DNA of 64,000 nt. It comes from JAVVHH01 sp964613945. GTDB taxonomy: Bacteria; Pseudomonadota; Alphaproteobacteria; Acetobacterales; Acetobacteraceae. Below the pieces are notes generated by a model. The model had not been told where the DNA came from and made no database searches. It was given only the letters and a program-made list of their open reading frames with translations. The stretch covers positions 1 through 64,000 of the forward strand of contig CAZTJC010000002.1 of NCBI GenBank assembly GCA_964613945.1, read 5' to 3'. This document shows positions 53,652 to 62,847 of this stretch, in pieces (within the stretch, counting starts at the first letter, position 1; the number at the start of each line of letters is the position of its first letter). Position numbers and translations under genes: made by a program.

Positions 53652-54416
53652 GTGAAGTTCGCTACCTGGAACGTCAACTCCGTCCGCCAGCGCGAGTCGC
53701 ACGTCGTGAACTGGCTCGGCCGCAACCAGCCTGACCTCCTGCTCCTGCAGGAGATCAAGTGCGAGGAGCCGCAATTCCCGTTCGCGGCCTTCACCGAGGC
53801 TGGCTACCATTCCGCCGTCCTCGGCCAGAAATCCTACAACGGCGTCGCCATCCTCTCCCGGGAACCAGTCGAAGTCACCCAGCGCGGCCTACCCGGCATG
53901 GAAGCGGATACCCATGCCCGCTACATCGAGGTCCGCACCCAGGGCATGACCGTCGGCAACCTTTATTTGCCCAACGGCAACAGCGGCGGCCCTGAGGGCT
54001 ACGCTTACAAGCTGCGCTGGATGGAATGCCTCGCCGCCCATGCCCGCTCCCTGCTCGACGCCGACGAGCCCTGCGCCTTCGCCGGCGACTACAACGTTGC
54101 GCCGACCGACGAGGACTTTGCTACCGGAACGCTTCCCGCCGGTGACGCCCTGATCCGCCCCGAAACCCGTGCCGCCTTCCGCACCATGCTCTGGCACGGC
54201 TTCACCGACGCTATCCGCGCCCTTCAGCCTACCGGCAAGGTCTACACCTTCTGGGATTACCAAGCCGGTGCATGGCCCCGCGACCGCGGCCTGCGCATCG
54301 ACCATGCGCTGCTCTCCCCCGACCTGGCCGAGCGCCTCACTTCGGCCACGCCCGACCGGAACGAGCGCGACCAGCCTCAGCCCTCCGATCACGTCCCGGT
54401 CGTCTTCACCGTCTGA
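53652..54416 (+). CDS. xth: Exodeoxyribonuclease III
   Basis: AP endonuclease and 3'-5' exonuclease of base-excision repair, 254 residues from a GTG start 7 bases after erpA. Motifs are ATWNVNSVR, the metal Glu in LLLQEIKCEE, GDYNVAPTDEDF and the C-terminal SDHVPVVF. It converges on the psiE-like gene with 4 bases between. Confidence 0.95.
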   Translation: MKFATWNVNSVRQRESHVVNWLGRNQPDLLLLQEIKCEEPQFPFAAFTEAGYHSAVLGQKSYNGVAILSREPVEVTQRGLPGMEADTHARYIEVRTQGMTVGNLYLPNGNSGGPEGYAYKLRWMECLAAHARSLLDADEPCAFAGDYNVAPTDEDFATGTLPAGDALIRPETRAAFRTMLWHGFTDAIRALQPTGKVYTFWDYQAGAWPRDRGLRIDHALLSPDLAERLTSATPDRNERDQPQPSDHVPVVFTV

Positions 54417-54420
54417 TCGG

Positions 54421-54912
54421 CTACTCCGCTTTCTTCGAGTCCTCCGGGATCTGGTGCAGCAGGTAGATCGACGCCACCATCACCAAAATCAGCCCGCCTA
54501 GCACGCCCAGCTCCAGCATCGACGCATGAAATTGCGCCGATACCGTATCGTTCCAGACCCGGCCTCGCATCGACTCCGACGTCTCCAGCGTGATCACCAG
54601 GACCCGCCGGATCGACGCGATCAGCCCCACGATCAGGAACGGCTGCACCGTCAGGCTTCCCGTCCGCACCGACGCGCTGACCGTATGCAGGATCTCCACC
54701 AGCATCAGCACGAACAACAGCCGGTCGACCGTCTCGAACACCTCGTTGGTGCCCGACCAATCCAGCACCCCGTGCCACAGCAGCAGCAATGACCCGACCA
54801 GCGCGATAACCGTGGTCAGCACCAGCAGGATGCCGACCGCGATGTAGGCGTACCGCTCCGCCCTGCCGAAGAAGTCTTTCAGTACCGGTGGTGCCTCCCG
54901 ACCGCCCCCCAT
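54421..54912 (-). CDS. PsiE-like membrane protein
   Basis: Phosphate-starvation-inducible E family protein, 163 residues with four hydrophobic spans (about 27-52, 66-86, 97-115, 136-157). Features include FETVDRLLFVLMLVEILHTV and PFLIVGLIASIRRVLVI. The ATG overlaps the ilvD stop by one base (TAATG), so it is translated after ilvD. Function unknown; no Pho box was looked for successfully. Confidence 0.85.
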   Translation of the reverse strand: MGGGREAPPVLKDFFGRAERYAYIAVGILLVLTTVIALVGSLLLLWHGVLDWSGTNEVFETVDRLLFVLMLVEILHTVSASVRTGSLTVQPFLIVGLIASIRRVLVITLETSESMRGRVWNDTVSAQFHASMLELGVLGGLILVMVASIYLLHQIPEDSKKAE

Positions 54913-56636
54913 TAGATGTCTGCGTAGCAATGCGTCTCCGCCGCCGCCCCCGGATGCGTCAACGCCCTCAGATGCGCCGGCCCAACCATCTGCGCAGACT
55001 TCCAGATTGCCCCGCTATTGTAATCCGTCTTCCGCGGCGTCCAGGCTGCCCGCCGGGTCGCCATCTCCTCGTCGGACACCAACACGTCTATCGTGCCCGC
55101 CGCCGCATCCAACCGGATTCGGTCGCCGTTTCGCACCAGCGCGATCGGCCCGCCCACGGCCGCCTCCGGCCCGACATGGCCCACGCAGAACCCGCGCGTC
55201 GCCCCACTGAACCGCCCGTCGGTGATCAATGCCACCTTGTCGCTCATGCCCTGCCCATAGATTGCCAACGTCGTGGACAACATCTCGCGCATCCCCGGCC
55301 CACCCTTCGGCCCCTCGTAGCGCACCACGATCATATCGCCGGCCTTGTACGCCCACGCGTTGACTGCCTCGAACACCTCCTCCTCGCTGTCGAAGCACAG
55401 TGCCGAGCCCTCGAAGACGAGGTTGTCCATGCCCGCGATCTTCACGATCGCCCCGTCCGGCGCCAGGTTCCCCTTCAACCCGACCACTCCGCCGGTTTGG
55501 CTGATCGCACGCGATACCGGGTACACCACGTCCTGATCCGTCGGGAACACCACGTCCGCCAAGTTCTCCGCCAACGTCTTGCCCGACACCGTCATGCAGT
55601 CGCCATGCAGCAACCCGCCATCCAGCAACGCCTTCAGGATCACCGGAATGCCGCCGATGTTGTGCACGTCGAGCGCCACGTATTTCCCGCCGGGCTTGAG
55701 GTCGGCGATGTACGGCTTCCGCCGCATGATCTCGACCACGTCATCCATGGTGAAGTCGATCCCGCATTCATTGGCGATCGCCGGCAGGTGCAGCCCTGCG
55801 TTCGTGCTCCCGCCCGTCGCCGCCACCACCACCACCACGTTCTCCAGCGTCTTGCGCGTCACGATGTCGCGCGGCCGCAGCCCGCTCTCGATCAACCGCA
55901 TCACCGCCCGGCCGCTCTCGATGGCCCAACGGTCCCGGTCCTCATACGGTGCCGGCGACCCGGCCGACCCCGGCAGCGCCAGCCCGATCGCCTCGCTCAC
56001 CGTCGCCATCGTGTTGGCCGTGAACTGCCCGCCGCACGCCCCGGCACTCGGACACGCCACGCATTCCAGCTCGTGCAGGTCCTCGTCCGACATCGTCCCG
56101 GCCGCATGCTGCCCGACCGCCTCGAACACGTCCACGACGGTGACGTCCTTACCCTTGAACTTGCCCGGCAGGATCGAGCCGCCATACATGAACACCGATG
56201 GGATGTTCAGCCGGCACATCGCCATCATCATCCCCGGCAGCGACTTGTCGCACCCGGCCACCCCCACCAGCGCGTCGTAGCAATGCCCCCGCACCGTCAG
56301 CTCGACGCTGTCCGCGATCACGTCGCGCGAGACCAGCGACGACTTCATGCCCTGGTGCCCCATCGCGATCCCGTCCGTGACGGTGATGGTGGTGAACTCC
56401 CGCGGCGTTCCCCCGGCTTCCTTGACGCCCTTCTTCATCGACTGTGCCTGCCGGCTCAGCGAGATGTTGCACGGTGCCGCCTCGTTCCAGCATGTCGCCA
56501 CGCCGACGAAGGGCTGCGCGATCTCCTCTTCCGTCAGCCCCATCGCATAGTAGTACAACCGGTGCGGTGCCCGACCTGGCCCCTCCGTCACATGACGCGA
56601 CGGCATCCGCGACTTGTCCCACTGCTTGGTCGTCAC
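54912..56636 (-). CDS. ilvD: Dihydroxy-acid dehydratase
   Basis: Dehydrates dihydroxy acids to 2-keto acids in valine, leucine and isoleucine synthesis. The 574-residue Fe-S enzyme has cluster cysteines in ATCWNEAAPC (Cys49), VAGCDKSLPG and CPSAGACGGQFTANTM. The substrate loop ending TDGRFSGATRGFCVGH is intact. It is the [2Fe-2S] IlvD group rather than Edd by these segments. The sugar-acid dehydratases are the alternative. Confidence 0.93.
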   Translation of the reverse strand: MTTKQWDKSRMPSRHVTEGPGRAPHRLYYYAMGLTEEEIAQPFVGVATCWNEAAPCNISLSRQAQSMKKGVKEAGGTPREFTTITVTDGIAMGHQGMKSSLVSRDVIADSVELTVRGHCYDALVGVAGCDKSLPGMMMAMCRLNIPSVFMYGGSILPGKFKGKDVTVVDVFEAVGQHAAGTMSDEDLHELECVACPSAGACGGQFTANTMATVSEAIGLALPGSAGSPAPYEDRDRWAIESGRAVMRLIESGLRPRDIVTRKTLENVVVVVAATGGSTNAGLHLPAIANECGIDFTMDDVVEIMRRKPYIADLKPGGKYVALDVHNIGGIPVILKALLDGGLLHGDCMTVSGKTLAENLADVVFPTDQDVVYPVSRAISQTGGVVGLKGNLAPDGAIVKIAGMDNLVFEGSALCFDSEEEVFEAVNAWAYKAGDMIVVRYEGPKGGPGMREMLSTTLAIYGQGMSDKVALITDGRFSGATRGFCVGHVGPEAAVGGPIALVRNGDRIRLDAAAGTIDVLVSDEEMATRRAAWTPRKTDYNSGAIWKSAQMVGPAHLRALTHPGAAAETHCYADI

Positions 56637-56661
56637 AGAATTTCCTCTCGCTTTTCTTGAA

Positions 56662-56685
56662 CCCTCTCCCGTTCGCGGGAGAGGG
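56662..56685 (-). terminator. Perfect hairpin between valS and ilvD
   Basis: CCCTCTCCCG-TTCG-CGGGAGAGGG is a perfect 10-bp stem with a four-base loop, starting 22 bases after the valS stop and 26 bases before ilvD. It probably ends the pcm-tolC-popZ-valS transcript. Stems of this sequence occur as dispersed intergenic repeats in many proteobacteria; only one copy was noticed here. Confidence 0.55.
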
Positions 56686-56706
56686 CAGGGACCACCAGGC
56701 CGGAGC

Positions 56707-59391
56707 CTAGGCCGCGATCCGCTCGATCGCCGCCGTCAGCCGCGCCGCCTCGGCCTCGAACCCGGCCAGCCGTTCCCGATTTTCCTCGACCACCTCAGGC
56801 TTCGCCCGCGCCACGAAGTCCGCGTTCTCCAGCTTGCGCGACACCTTCTCCGCCTCCGCCAGCGCCTTGCCGCGATCCTTTTCCAGCCGCTTGCGCTCCG
56901 CATCCAGGTCGATCAACCCGGCCAGCGGGATCACCACCGTCGCCTCGTCCACCACCGCCTGCGCGCTGCCGCTCGGCATGCTCCCCAGCAACGGCCCCAC
57001 TTCGCTCGCCCGCGCCATGCGCCGGATCGCCTCCGACCAGGTCTGCGCCCGTGCCAAATTCTCTGGCCGCGCATCCCGCAGCAGCACCGGCGCCAAAGCC
57101 GACGGCGCCACGTTCATCTCCGCCCGCACCGCCCGGACCTCGCCGACCAGCCGCACCACCCAATCCAACTCGTCCCGCGCCGCCGCCGCATCCGCGACGG
57201 GGGAGGGCGCCGGCCACGCCGTCCGGATCAGGCTGCCCGCCGCCCCGAACCCCATCTCGCTCCAAAGATGCTCCGTCACGAACGGCATCGCCGGATGCAG
57301 CAGCCGCAACAGCATCCCCAAGGTATGCGCCGCCGTGGCTCGAACCTCGTCCTTCTCCGCCCCGTCTGGCCCGTTCAGCACCGGCTTGGCGAACTCCAGA
57401 AACCAGTCGCAGAAATTGTTCCACGTCGCCCGATACGCTGCCTGCGCGTAATCGTTGAACCGATACGCCTCCAGCGCGGTCGTCGCCTCGGTCACCGCCG
57501 TGTTCACCGCATCCAGCATCCACCGGCACAGCGGCAGTGTCGCCGCCCCAGGCTCGAACCCAGCCACCAGCGCCACCCCGTTCATCTCGCAGAACCGCGC
57601 CGCGTTCCAGAGCTTGGTCACGAAGCTCCGGTAGCTCTCCACCGTGCTCTTGCCGAGCTTGATGTCCCGTCCCGGCCCGGTCAGCGCACACACGGTGAAC
57701 CGTAGCGCGTCCGTGCCGAACTCGCTGATCAGCTCCAGCGGATCGATGACGTTGCCCTTGGACTTCGACATCTTCTGCCCGCGCTCGTCGCGCACCAGGC
57801 CGTGGATGTAGATCGTGCGGAACGGCACGTCGGCCATGAAGTGGTGGCCCATCATCATCATCCGGGCGACCCAGAAGAAGATGATGTCGAACCCGGTGAC
57901 CAACACGTCGCCCGGGTAGTACCGCGCCAACTCCGGCGTCTGCTCCGGCCACCCCAGCGTCGAGAACGGCCACAGCCCCGAGCTGAACCACGTATCCAGC
58001 ACGTCCTCGTCCTGGGTCAGCACCTCGTCGCGCCCATACTGCTCGCGCGCCAACCCGGCCGCCTCCTCGGCGTCGCGCGCCACGAACACCTGCCCATCCG
58101 GCCCGAACCACGCCGGAATCCGATGCCCCCACCAGAGCTGCCGGCTGATGCACCACGGCTGGATGTCGCGCATCCAGGCGAAGAACGTGTTCTCCCATTG
58201 CTGCGGCACGAACTTCGTCCGCCCCGTCTCGACCGCCGCGACCGCCGGCTTGGCCAGCTCGGCCGCGTTGCAGTACCACTGCGTCGTCAGCAACGGCTCG
58301 ATCACCACCCCCGACCGGTCGCCATGCGGAACCTGGTTGGTGTGCGGCTCGACCTTCTCCAGCAACTCCAACCGCTCGAACTCGGCAACGATCGCCTTGC
58401 GCGCCGCGAACCGGTCCTGTCCTTCCAGGCTCCGCAGGAACTCACCGTCGCCCCCGATCTCGGCGAGCGTGATCCGGCCCTCCCGATCCAGCACGCTCGG
58501 CATCTCCAACGAATGCCACTGTCCCACCTGGAAATCGTTGAAATCATGCGCCGGCGTGATCTTGACCGCGCCGCTGCCTTTCTCCGGATCGGAATACGCG
58601 TCCGCCAAGATCGGGATTTGCCGTCCCACCAGCGGCAGCACGACGAACTTGCCCACCAGATCGCGATACCGCTCGTCATCGGGATGCACGGCCACCGCCA
58701 TGTCCCCCAGCATCGTCTCCGGCCGCGTCGTCGCCACCACGATGAACTGGTCCGAGTCCGAGCCATCTTCTTTGGCAATCGGATAGCGCAGGTGCCACAA
58801 GCTCCCGCGCACCTCCTTGGTCTCCACCTCGAGGTCCGAGATCGCCGACTGGAACTTCGGGTCCCAGTTCACCAGCCGCCGGTCGCGATAGATCAACCCG
58901 TCGCGATACATTCGCACGAACACCTCGCGCACCGCCCGGTTGAGCCCGTCATCCATGGTGAACCGCTCCCGCGGCCAATCCAACGACGCTCCCAGCCGGC
59001 GCAGTTGTCCCGTGATCGTCCCGCCGCTCTCGGCCTTCCATTGCCAGACCCGTTCGAGGAACGCCTCGCGCCCCATCTGCTGTCGGGTCCGGTTGCCTTC
59101 GGTCGGCAACAGCCGCTCGACCACCATCTGCGTCGCGATGCCCGCATGGTCGGTGCCGGGCTGCCACAGCGCATCGCGCCCCTGCATCCGCCGCCAGCGC
59201 ACCAGCGCGTCTTGCAGCGTCATGGTCAGCGCGTGACCCATGTGCAGGCTGCCGGTGACGTTGGGCGGCGGGATCATGATCGTGTAGGGCTCGCCGGGCG
59301 CCGCTGGGTCGGCGTGGAAGGCGCCACCCTGTTCCCAGCGTGCGTAGATGTCCTGCTCGAGGGCAGCGTGGTCGAAGCTCTTGGTCAGCAT
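56707..59391 (-). CDS. valS: Valyl-tRNA synthetase
   Basis: Charges tRNA-Val. The 894-residue class I enzyme has the HIGH-type motif in GSLHMGHALT, the CP1 editing domain (about residues 170-350), the KMSKS motif in GQKMSKSKGNV and a C-terminal coiled coil (DLDAERKRLEKDRGKALAEA). Length and motifs are normal. Confidence 0.97.
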   Translation of the reverse strand: MLTKSFDHAALEQDIYARWEQGGAFHADPAAPGEPYTIMIPPPNVTGSLHMGHALTMTLQDALVRWRRMQGRDALWQPGTDHAGIATQMVVERLLPTEGNRTRQQMGREAFLERVWQWKAESGGTITGQLRRLGASLDWPRERFTMDDGLNRAVREVFVRMYRDGLIYRDRRLVNWDPKFQSAISDLEVETKEVRGSLWHLRYPIAKEDGSDSDQFIVVATTRPETMLGDMAVAVHPDDERYRDLVGKFVVLPLVGRQIPILADAYSDPEKGSGAVKITPAHDFNDFQVGQWHSLEMPSVLDREGRITLAEIGGDGEFLRSLEGQDRFAARKAIVAEFERLELLEKVEPHTNQVPHGDRSGVVIEPLLTTQWYCNAAELAKPAVAAVETGRTKFVPQQWENTFFAWMRDIQPWCISRQLWWGHRIPAWFGPDGQVFVARDAEEAAGLAREQYGRDEVLTQDEDVLDTWFSSGLWPFSTLGWPEQTPELARYYPGDVLVTGFDIIFFWVARMMMMGHHFMADVPFRTIYIHGLVRDERGQKMSKSKGNVIDPLELISEFGTDALRFTVCALTGPGRDIKLGKSTVESYRSFVTKLWNAARFCEMNGVALVAGFEPGAATLPLCRWMLDAVNTAVTEATTALEAYRFNDYAQAAYRATWNNFCDWFLEFAKPVLNGPDGAEKDEVRATAAHTLGMLLRLLHPAMPFVTEHLWSEMGFGAAGSLIRTAWPAPSPVADAAAARDELDWVVRLVGEVRAVRAEMNVAPSALAPVLLRDARPENLARAQTWSEAIRRMARASEVGPLLGSMPSGSAQAVVDEATVVIPLAGLIDLDAERKRLEKDRGKALAEAEKVSRKLENADFVARAKPEVVEENRERLAGFEAEAARLTAAIERIAA

Positions 59392-59439
59392 GGCTTGTCC
59401 TTTAGCCGCGCCGGCACTGCGCGCAAGGGGAGGCTGCGC

Positions 59440-60051
59440 CTAGACGGTCCGCCCGACCACGCGCTCGAGTTCGGCCCGCACCATTCGCTCGACCAGTGGC
59501 GGCAGATGCGTATCGAGCCATTCCTTCAGCACCGGCCGCACTTCCTCGCGAACCAGGTCCTCGATCGTCAACCCGCCGCGGGTCACCAAGGCGCTCCGCT
59601 CGGCCGCCAGTGTCCGCACCAGCGACCCGACCGAGTGTGCCGCCGCCGCCGCTGCCGCCGGTGCCACGAGCGGTGAATCCGGCCCGGCTGCCTCGCCCGA
59701 TCCGAATCCGGCAGGGGAGGGAGCGTCGGGACTGAGCCCAAGCCCTCGCAAGGGTTCTTCCGTCGTAGCCACTGCCAGCTTTTCCTCCGCTCCAGGATGC
59801 AAGTTCGTCTCGCCCGCCGATGCCGGCGCCGTCGTCTTCAAAGTCTCGCTCGACGCAGGGTGGTCGTTCTGCCCGCCATCCTCGACGATCATGGAAGGGT
59901 CCAGCATCAACACCTCAGACGACGGTGATTTTGCCGTCTTCTCGTCCTCGTTCAGGATCCGCCGGATCGAGGCCAGGATGTCGTCCATCGACGGGTCCGG
60001 CTCTTCTCCCGGTTGAGGCGGTGCGCCGGGTCCACCAGGTGCAATGGCCAT
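59440..60051 (-). CDS. popZ: PopZ-like polar organising protein (DUF2497)
   Basis: Self-assembling hub protein that anchors chromosome centromeres and regulators at the cell pole. The 203-residue protein has the conserved N-terminal helix SMDDILASIRRIL, a disordered acidic Pro/Ala/Glu-rich middle (about 40-135) and the C-terminal helices DLVREEVRPVLKEWLDTHLP and LVERMVRAELERV. It sits between tolC and valS, its usual alphaproteobacterial position. Confidence 0.88.
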   Translation of the reverse strand: MAIAPGGPGAPPQPGEEPDPSMDDILASIRRILNEDEKTAKSPSSEVLMLDPSMIVEDGGQNDHPASSETLKTTAPASAGETNLHPGAEEKLAVATTEEPLRGLGLSPDAPSPAGFGSGEAAGPDSPLVAPAAAAAAAHSVGSLVRTLAAERSALVTRGGLTIEDLVREEVRPVLKEWLDTHLPPLVERMVRAELERVVGRTV

Positions 60052-60053
60052 CC

Positions 60054-61445
60054 TCAGCGCCCCGGCTGATCGCGCGCGTAGTCGCTGGTGCCGAACAACT
60101 TGTCCCGTACCGCGGCGTAATAGGCCGTCTCGTCATACAATGGCACGTTCAGGTTGAGGTCCCGCGCCGACAGACGCCCAATCGATGCCGTCAGCGAGTA
60201 TGACGCCATGATCAGGTTCGACAGGTTGGTCACCAACGTCACCCGCGAGTTCAACAAGGCCTGCTCGGCGTTCAACACGTCCAGCGTGGTCCGGCTGCCC
60301 ACGATCGCCTCCCGTTGCACCCCTTCCAGCGCGATCTGGTTGGCCCGGATCTGCGATTTCGTGCTGTCGATCGTGCTGCGCGCCGCCACCAGCTGCTCCC
60401 AGCCTTGCGTCGCCTGCTGCACCGCTTGGCGCCGGATGTCGTCCACCAGCTTGCGCGTCTGCTGCTCCTGCTGTCGCGCCTGGCGCACGCGCGAATACTC
60501 CGCCCCGCCCTGATACAGCGGCACGCTCGCGTTCACGACCACCTGGCCACCGATGATCCGCTGCCGCAGGATTGAGGCGTTGTCCGACCGGGCCGCCTGC
60601 GCCTGCAGGCTCACCTGCGGCATCAGCGCCGAGAACTGCAGGTCCACGTTGTCCCGCGCCGCCGCGTCGTCGAACAGCGCCGCGATCACGTTGGGGTTGT
60701 TGTTGGATGCCAGCTGCACCGCTTCCTGCTGGCTGTGCACCGGCTGCTTGATCGGCTGTGGCTCGATCAACTGGTCGGGCAGCTCGCCGACATATCGCCG
60801 GTAGTTGCCGCGTGCCGTCTGCAGGTTGCCTTGCGAGGTCTCCCGCGTCGCCCGTGCGCCCGCCAGCGCCGCCTCGGCCTGCGCCACGTCCGTTCGCGTG
60901 ATCTCGCCGACCCGGAACCGGTCCTGCGTCGCCTGCAGCTGCCGCGCCAGCACTTGCTCGTTGTTGATGTTGAGCTGCAGCACCTGCTGCTGCTGGATCA
61001 CGTTCACATACGAGTTGACCGTATCGGAGAACAGTTGCTGCTCGGTCGCCAACAGCCGCGCCCGTTGCGCGAACACGCGGTTATCCGCCTGCCGAGTCCC
61101 GGCCTGGGTCGCGCCGCCGCGATACAATGGCTGCGTCGCCACTGCCTGCCCGGTGAAGATGTCGCGGTTGTTGCGGACCTTGGGACCTAACCCGCTCAGA
61201 TACGATCCGTCGCCATACCCGGCCGTGGTCGACAGTACCACCGTCGGCCGCCAGCCGGCCAGCGCCTGCGGCACGCTCTCGTCGGTCGCCCGCAGCTGTG
61301 CCCGCGCCGCTTGCAGCGTCGGGTTGTTGGAATACGCCGCCGCCAACGCATCTTGCAGCGTCCGCGGTTGCGCCTGGGCCTCGCCCGTCAGCATCAGCCC
61401 GCCCATGGCCACCAGGGCGCACCCTGCAATCACACTGTTCCGCAT
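60054..61445 (-). CDS. tolC: TolC family outer-membrane efflux protein
   Basis: Outer-membrane channel for type I secretion and multidrug efflux, 463 residues. It has a signal peptide (about residues 1-22, AQA-QP), two OEP repeats of long helices (YSNNPTLQAARAQLRA and the later DIRRQAVQQATQGWEQL) and TRTDVAQAEAAL between them. The ATG at 61445 gives a proper signal; the longer frame upstream is not used. It may pair with exporters elsewhere. Confidence 0.9.
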   Translation of the reverse strand: MRNSVIAGCALVAMGGLMLTGEAQAQPRTLQDALAAAYSNNPTLQAARAQLRATDESVPQALAGWRPTVVLSTTAGYGDGSYLSGLGPKVRNNRDIFTGQAVATQPLYRGGATQAGTRQADNRVFAQRARLLATEQQLFSDTVNSYVNVIQQQQVLQLNINNEQVLARQLQATQDRFRVGEITRTDVAQAEAALAGARATRETSQGNLQTARGNYRRYVGELPDQLIEPQPIKQPVHSQQEAVQLASNNNPNVIAALFDDAAARDNVDLQFSALMPQVSLQAQAARSDNASILRQRIIGGQVVVNASVPLYQGGAEYSRVRQARQQEQQTRKLVDDIRRQAVQQATQGWEQLVAARSTIDSTKSQIRANQIALEGVQREAIVGSRTTLDVLNAEQALLNSRVTLVTNLSNLIMASYSLTASIGRLSARDLNLNVPLYDETAYYAAVRDKLFGTSDYARDQPGR

Positions 61446-61518
61446 TCTGCAGTCCCGTTCATGCCGGCCGATGGAAACGGCACGGCGAGATGATCGCACG
61501 TCAAGCAATAACACTTCG

Positions 61519-62196
61519 TTAAAACTGGAACTCCGGTGCCGGCACAAAGGCCGGCAACAGCGGCGTCGCGCAGTCGAATTGCGGCTGCGCCCGCAACACC
61601 ACGTCCGGCGAGCCCGGATTGATCGGTTCGGCCAACACGCCCTTGCCCATCCCGCCCGACTTGGCCAGCACCGTCACCAGTCGCCCGCCCTGGTGGTTCA
61701 GCGTCGCCCCGATCGCCGCCGGGATCTCGCTCACTGCCCCTTCGATCATGATCAGGTCCCACGGCCCGGCCAGCCCGTCCTGTAGCCGGCCCGCCTTCAG
61801 CACCACCGTCGGCGCCTCGACCGGCAACACCGCGCGCGCGATCGCCAGCAGCTCTTCATCCTCCTCGAGCGCGGTCACCTGCGCCCCGCACGCCGCCAGC
61901 ACCGCCGCGCCGTATCCAGACCCGGCACCCACCACCAGCACCCGCTCGCCCGCCCGCACCCGCGCCGCCTGAACCAACCGCGCCAGCACCCGCGGCTCCA
62001 TTAGCACCCGGCCACGCGGCAACCGCACATCCTCGTCGATATAAGCCAACCCGGCCAGCGCCGCCGGCACGAACCGCTCCCGCGGTATGGTCCGCATTGC
62101 GCGGATCAGCCGCGGATCAACCACCTTGTCCGGCCGCACCTGACAATCGACCATGTGATCGCGCGCGGAAGCATAATCTAGAATCGGCAGGTCCAT
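61519..62196 (-). CDS. pcm: Protein-L-isoaspartate O-methyltransferase family protein
   Basis: SAM-dependent methyltransferase for damaged aspartyl residues, 225 residues. Motif I is VLVVGAGSGYGAAVL; the N-terminal DHMVDCQVRPDKV and FVPAALAGLAYIDEDV segments match the alphaproteobacterial pcm-like group found before tolC. Some members lack repair activity, so the biochemical role is likely rather than certain. Confidence 0.88.
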   Translation of the reverse strand: MDLPILDYASARDHMVDCQVRPDKVVDPRLIRAMRTIPRERFVPAALAGLAYIDEDVRLPRGRVLMEPRVLARLVQAARVRAGERVLVVGAGSGYGAAVLAACGAQVTALEEDEELLAIARAVLPVEAPTVVLKAGRLQDGLAGPWDLIMIEGAVSEIPAAIGATLNHQGGRLVTVLAKSGGMGKGVLAEPINPGSPDVVLRAQPQFDCATPLLPAFVPAPEFQF

Positions 62197-62308
62197 GGCT
62201 CGCCCAATGATGGCAACCGCGTCGATCACGGCCGCGTGTATCTTAGCGTCACCTTATATCGCGCCCGGCGCCCCCGCACCACCGCCCCGGCGTAGCCGAA
62301 CCAACCGC

Positions 62309-62338
62309 TTGACCACGGCCCTGCTCACGGACGATATA
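62309..62338 (+). promoter_or_regulatory. Possible promoter of the tRNA-Cys gene
   Basis: TTGACC (62309-62314) and GATATA (62333-62338) are 18 bases apart and end 24 bases before the tRNA. The rest of the gap from pcm (62197-62308) shows nothing recognisable. Confidence 0.5.
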
Positions 62339-62362
62339 GCCCCCTGCCACGTCGTAACCTGG

Positions 62363-62436
62363 GGTCCGGTGGCAGAGTGGTGATGCAGAGGACTGCAAAT
62401 CCTCGAATGCCGGTTCGATTCCGGCCCGGACCTCCA
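62363..62436 (+). tRNA. tRNA-Cys (GCA)
   Basis: A 74-base cloverleaf. The acceptor arms GGTCCGG and CCGGACC pair perfectly; the T arm is CCGGTTCGATTCCGG; the anticodon loop CTGCAAA has anticodon GCA at 62395-62397. The discriminator base is T, a Cys identity element, and CCA is encoded. No integrase or repeat of its 3' end was seen nearby. Confidence 0.96.
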
Positions 62437-62457
62437 GTTCCTTAGCTGCCAGTTTCC

Positions 62458-62679
62458 CTAGCTATCCGACTCCAGCGCGTCTTCCGCACGCTTGCGCGCC
62501 CAGATTCCGCCGCGCGACTGCGCCTGAGCGGCGATGTCGTCCAACGCCGCCCTCAGCTCCTCGATCGTCGCCGCGCACCGGAGCAACAGCGCTTTTTCCA
62601 TGATCGGCTTGCCATCCGCCAGGGTATGCGCCGCCCGCAGCCGCGCCTCCGTTTCCACACCCGCCTTTTTCTGAGCCAT
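62458..62679 (-). CDS. Small protein of unknown function
   Basis: A 73-residue, mostly helical and charged protein (EARLRAAHTLADGKPIM, LRAALDDIAAQAQSRGG, RKRAEDALE) with one Cys. GGGGGAG lies 2 bases before its ATG. I do not recognise the family. It converges on the tRNA-Cys gene and is divergent from the glycosyltransferase. Confidence 0.6.
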   Translation of the reverse strand: MAQKKAGVETEARLRAAHTLADGKPIMEKALLLRCAATIEELRAALDDIAAQAQSRGGIWARKRAEDALESDS

Positions 62680-62847
62680 CGCTCCCCCGGATCAGTCTGT
62701 CGCCCGGCAATCCAATCCATCCCGCGCGAGATTGCAAAAACTTTTGATCGTCACTGCCGCATCACGGCGCTCTTGACCCTCGCGCCCTCAACCGGCAATC
62801 CACCGCAATCAAATTTACGGCAGTTTTAGCTGCAGATCGGGATGTGC

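Noticed and set aside
54888..59676. Very long plus-strand frames (590 and 624 codons) opposite ilvD and valS
   Set aside because: Arg/Pro/His-rich antisense translations; ilvD and valS are unmistakable on the other strand.
62363..62436. tRNA-Cys as an integration site for an island
   Set aside because: No integrase gene and no repeat of the tRNA 3' end was seen nearby.
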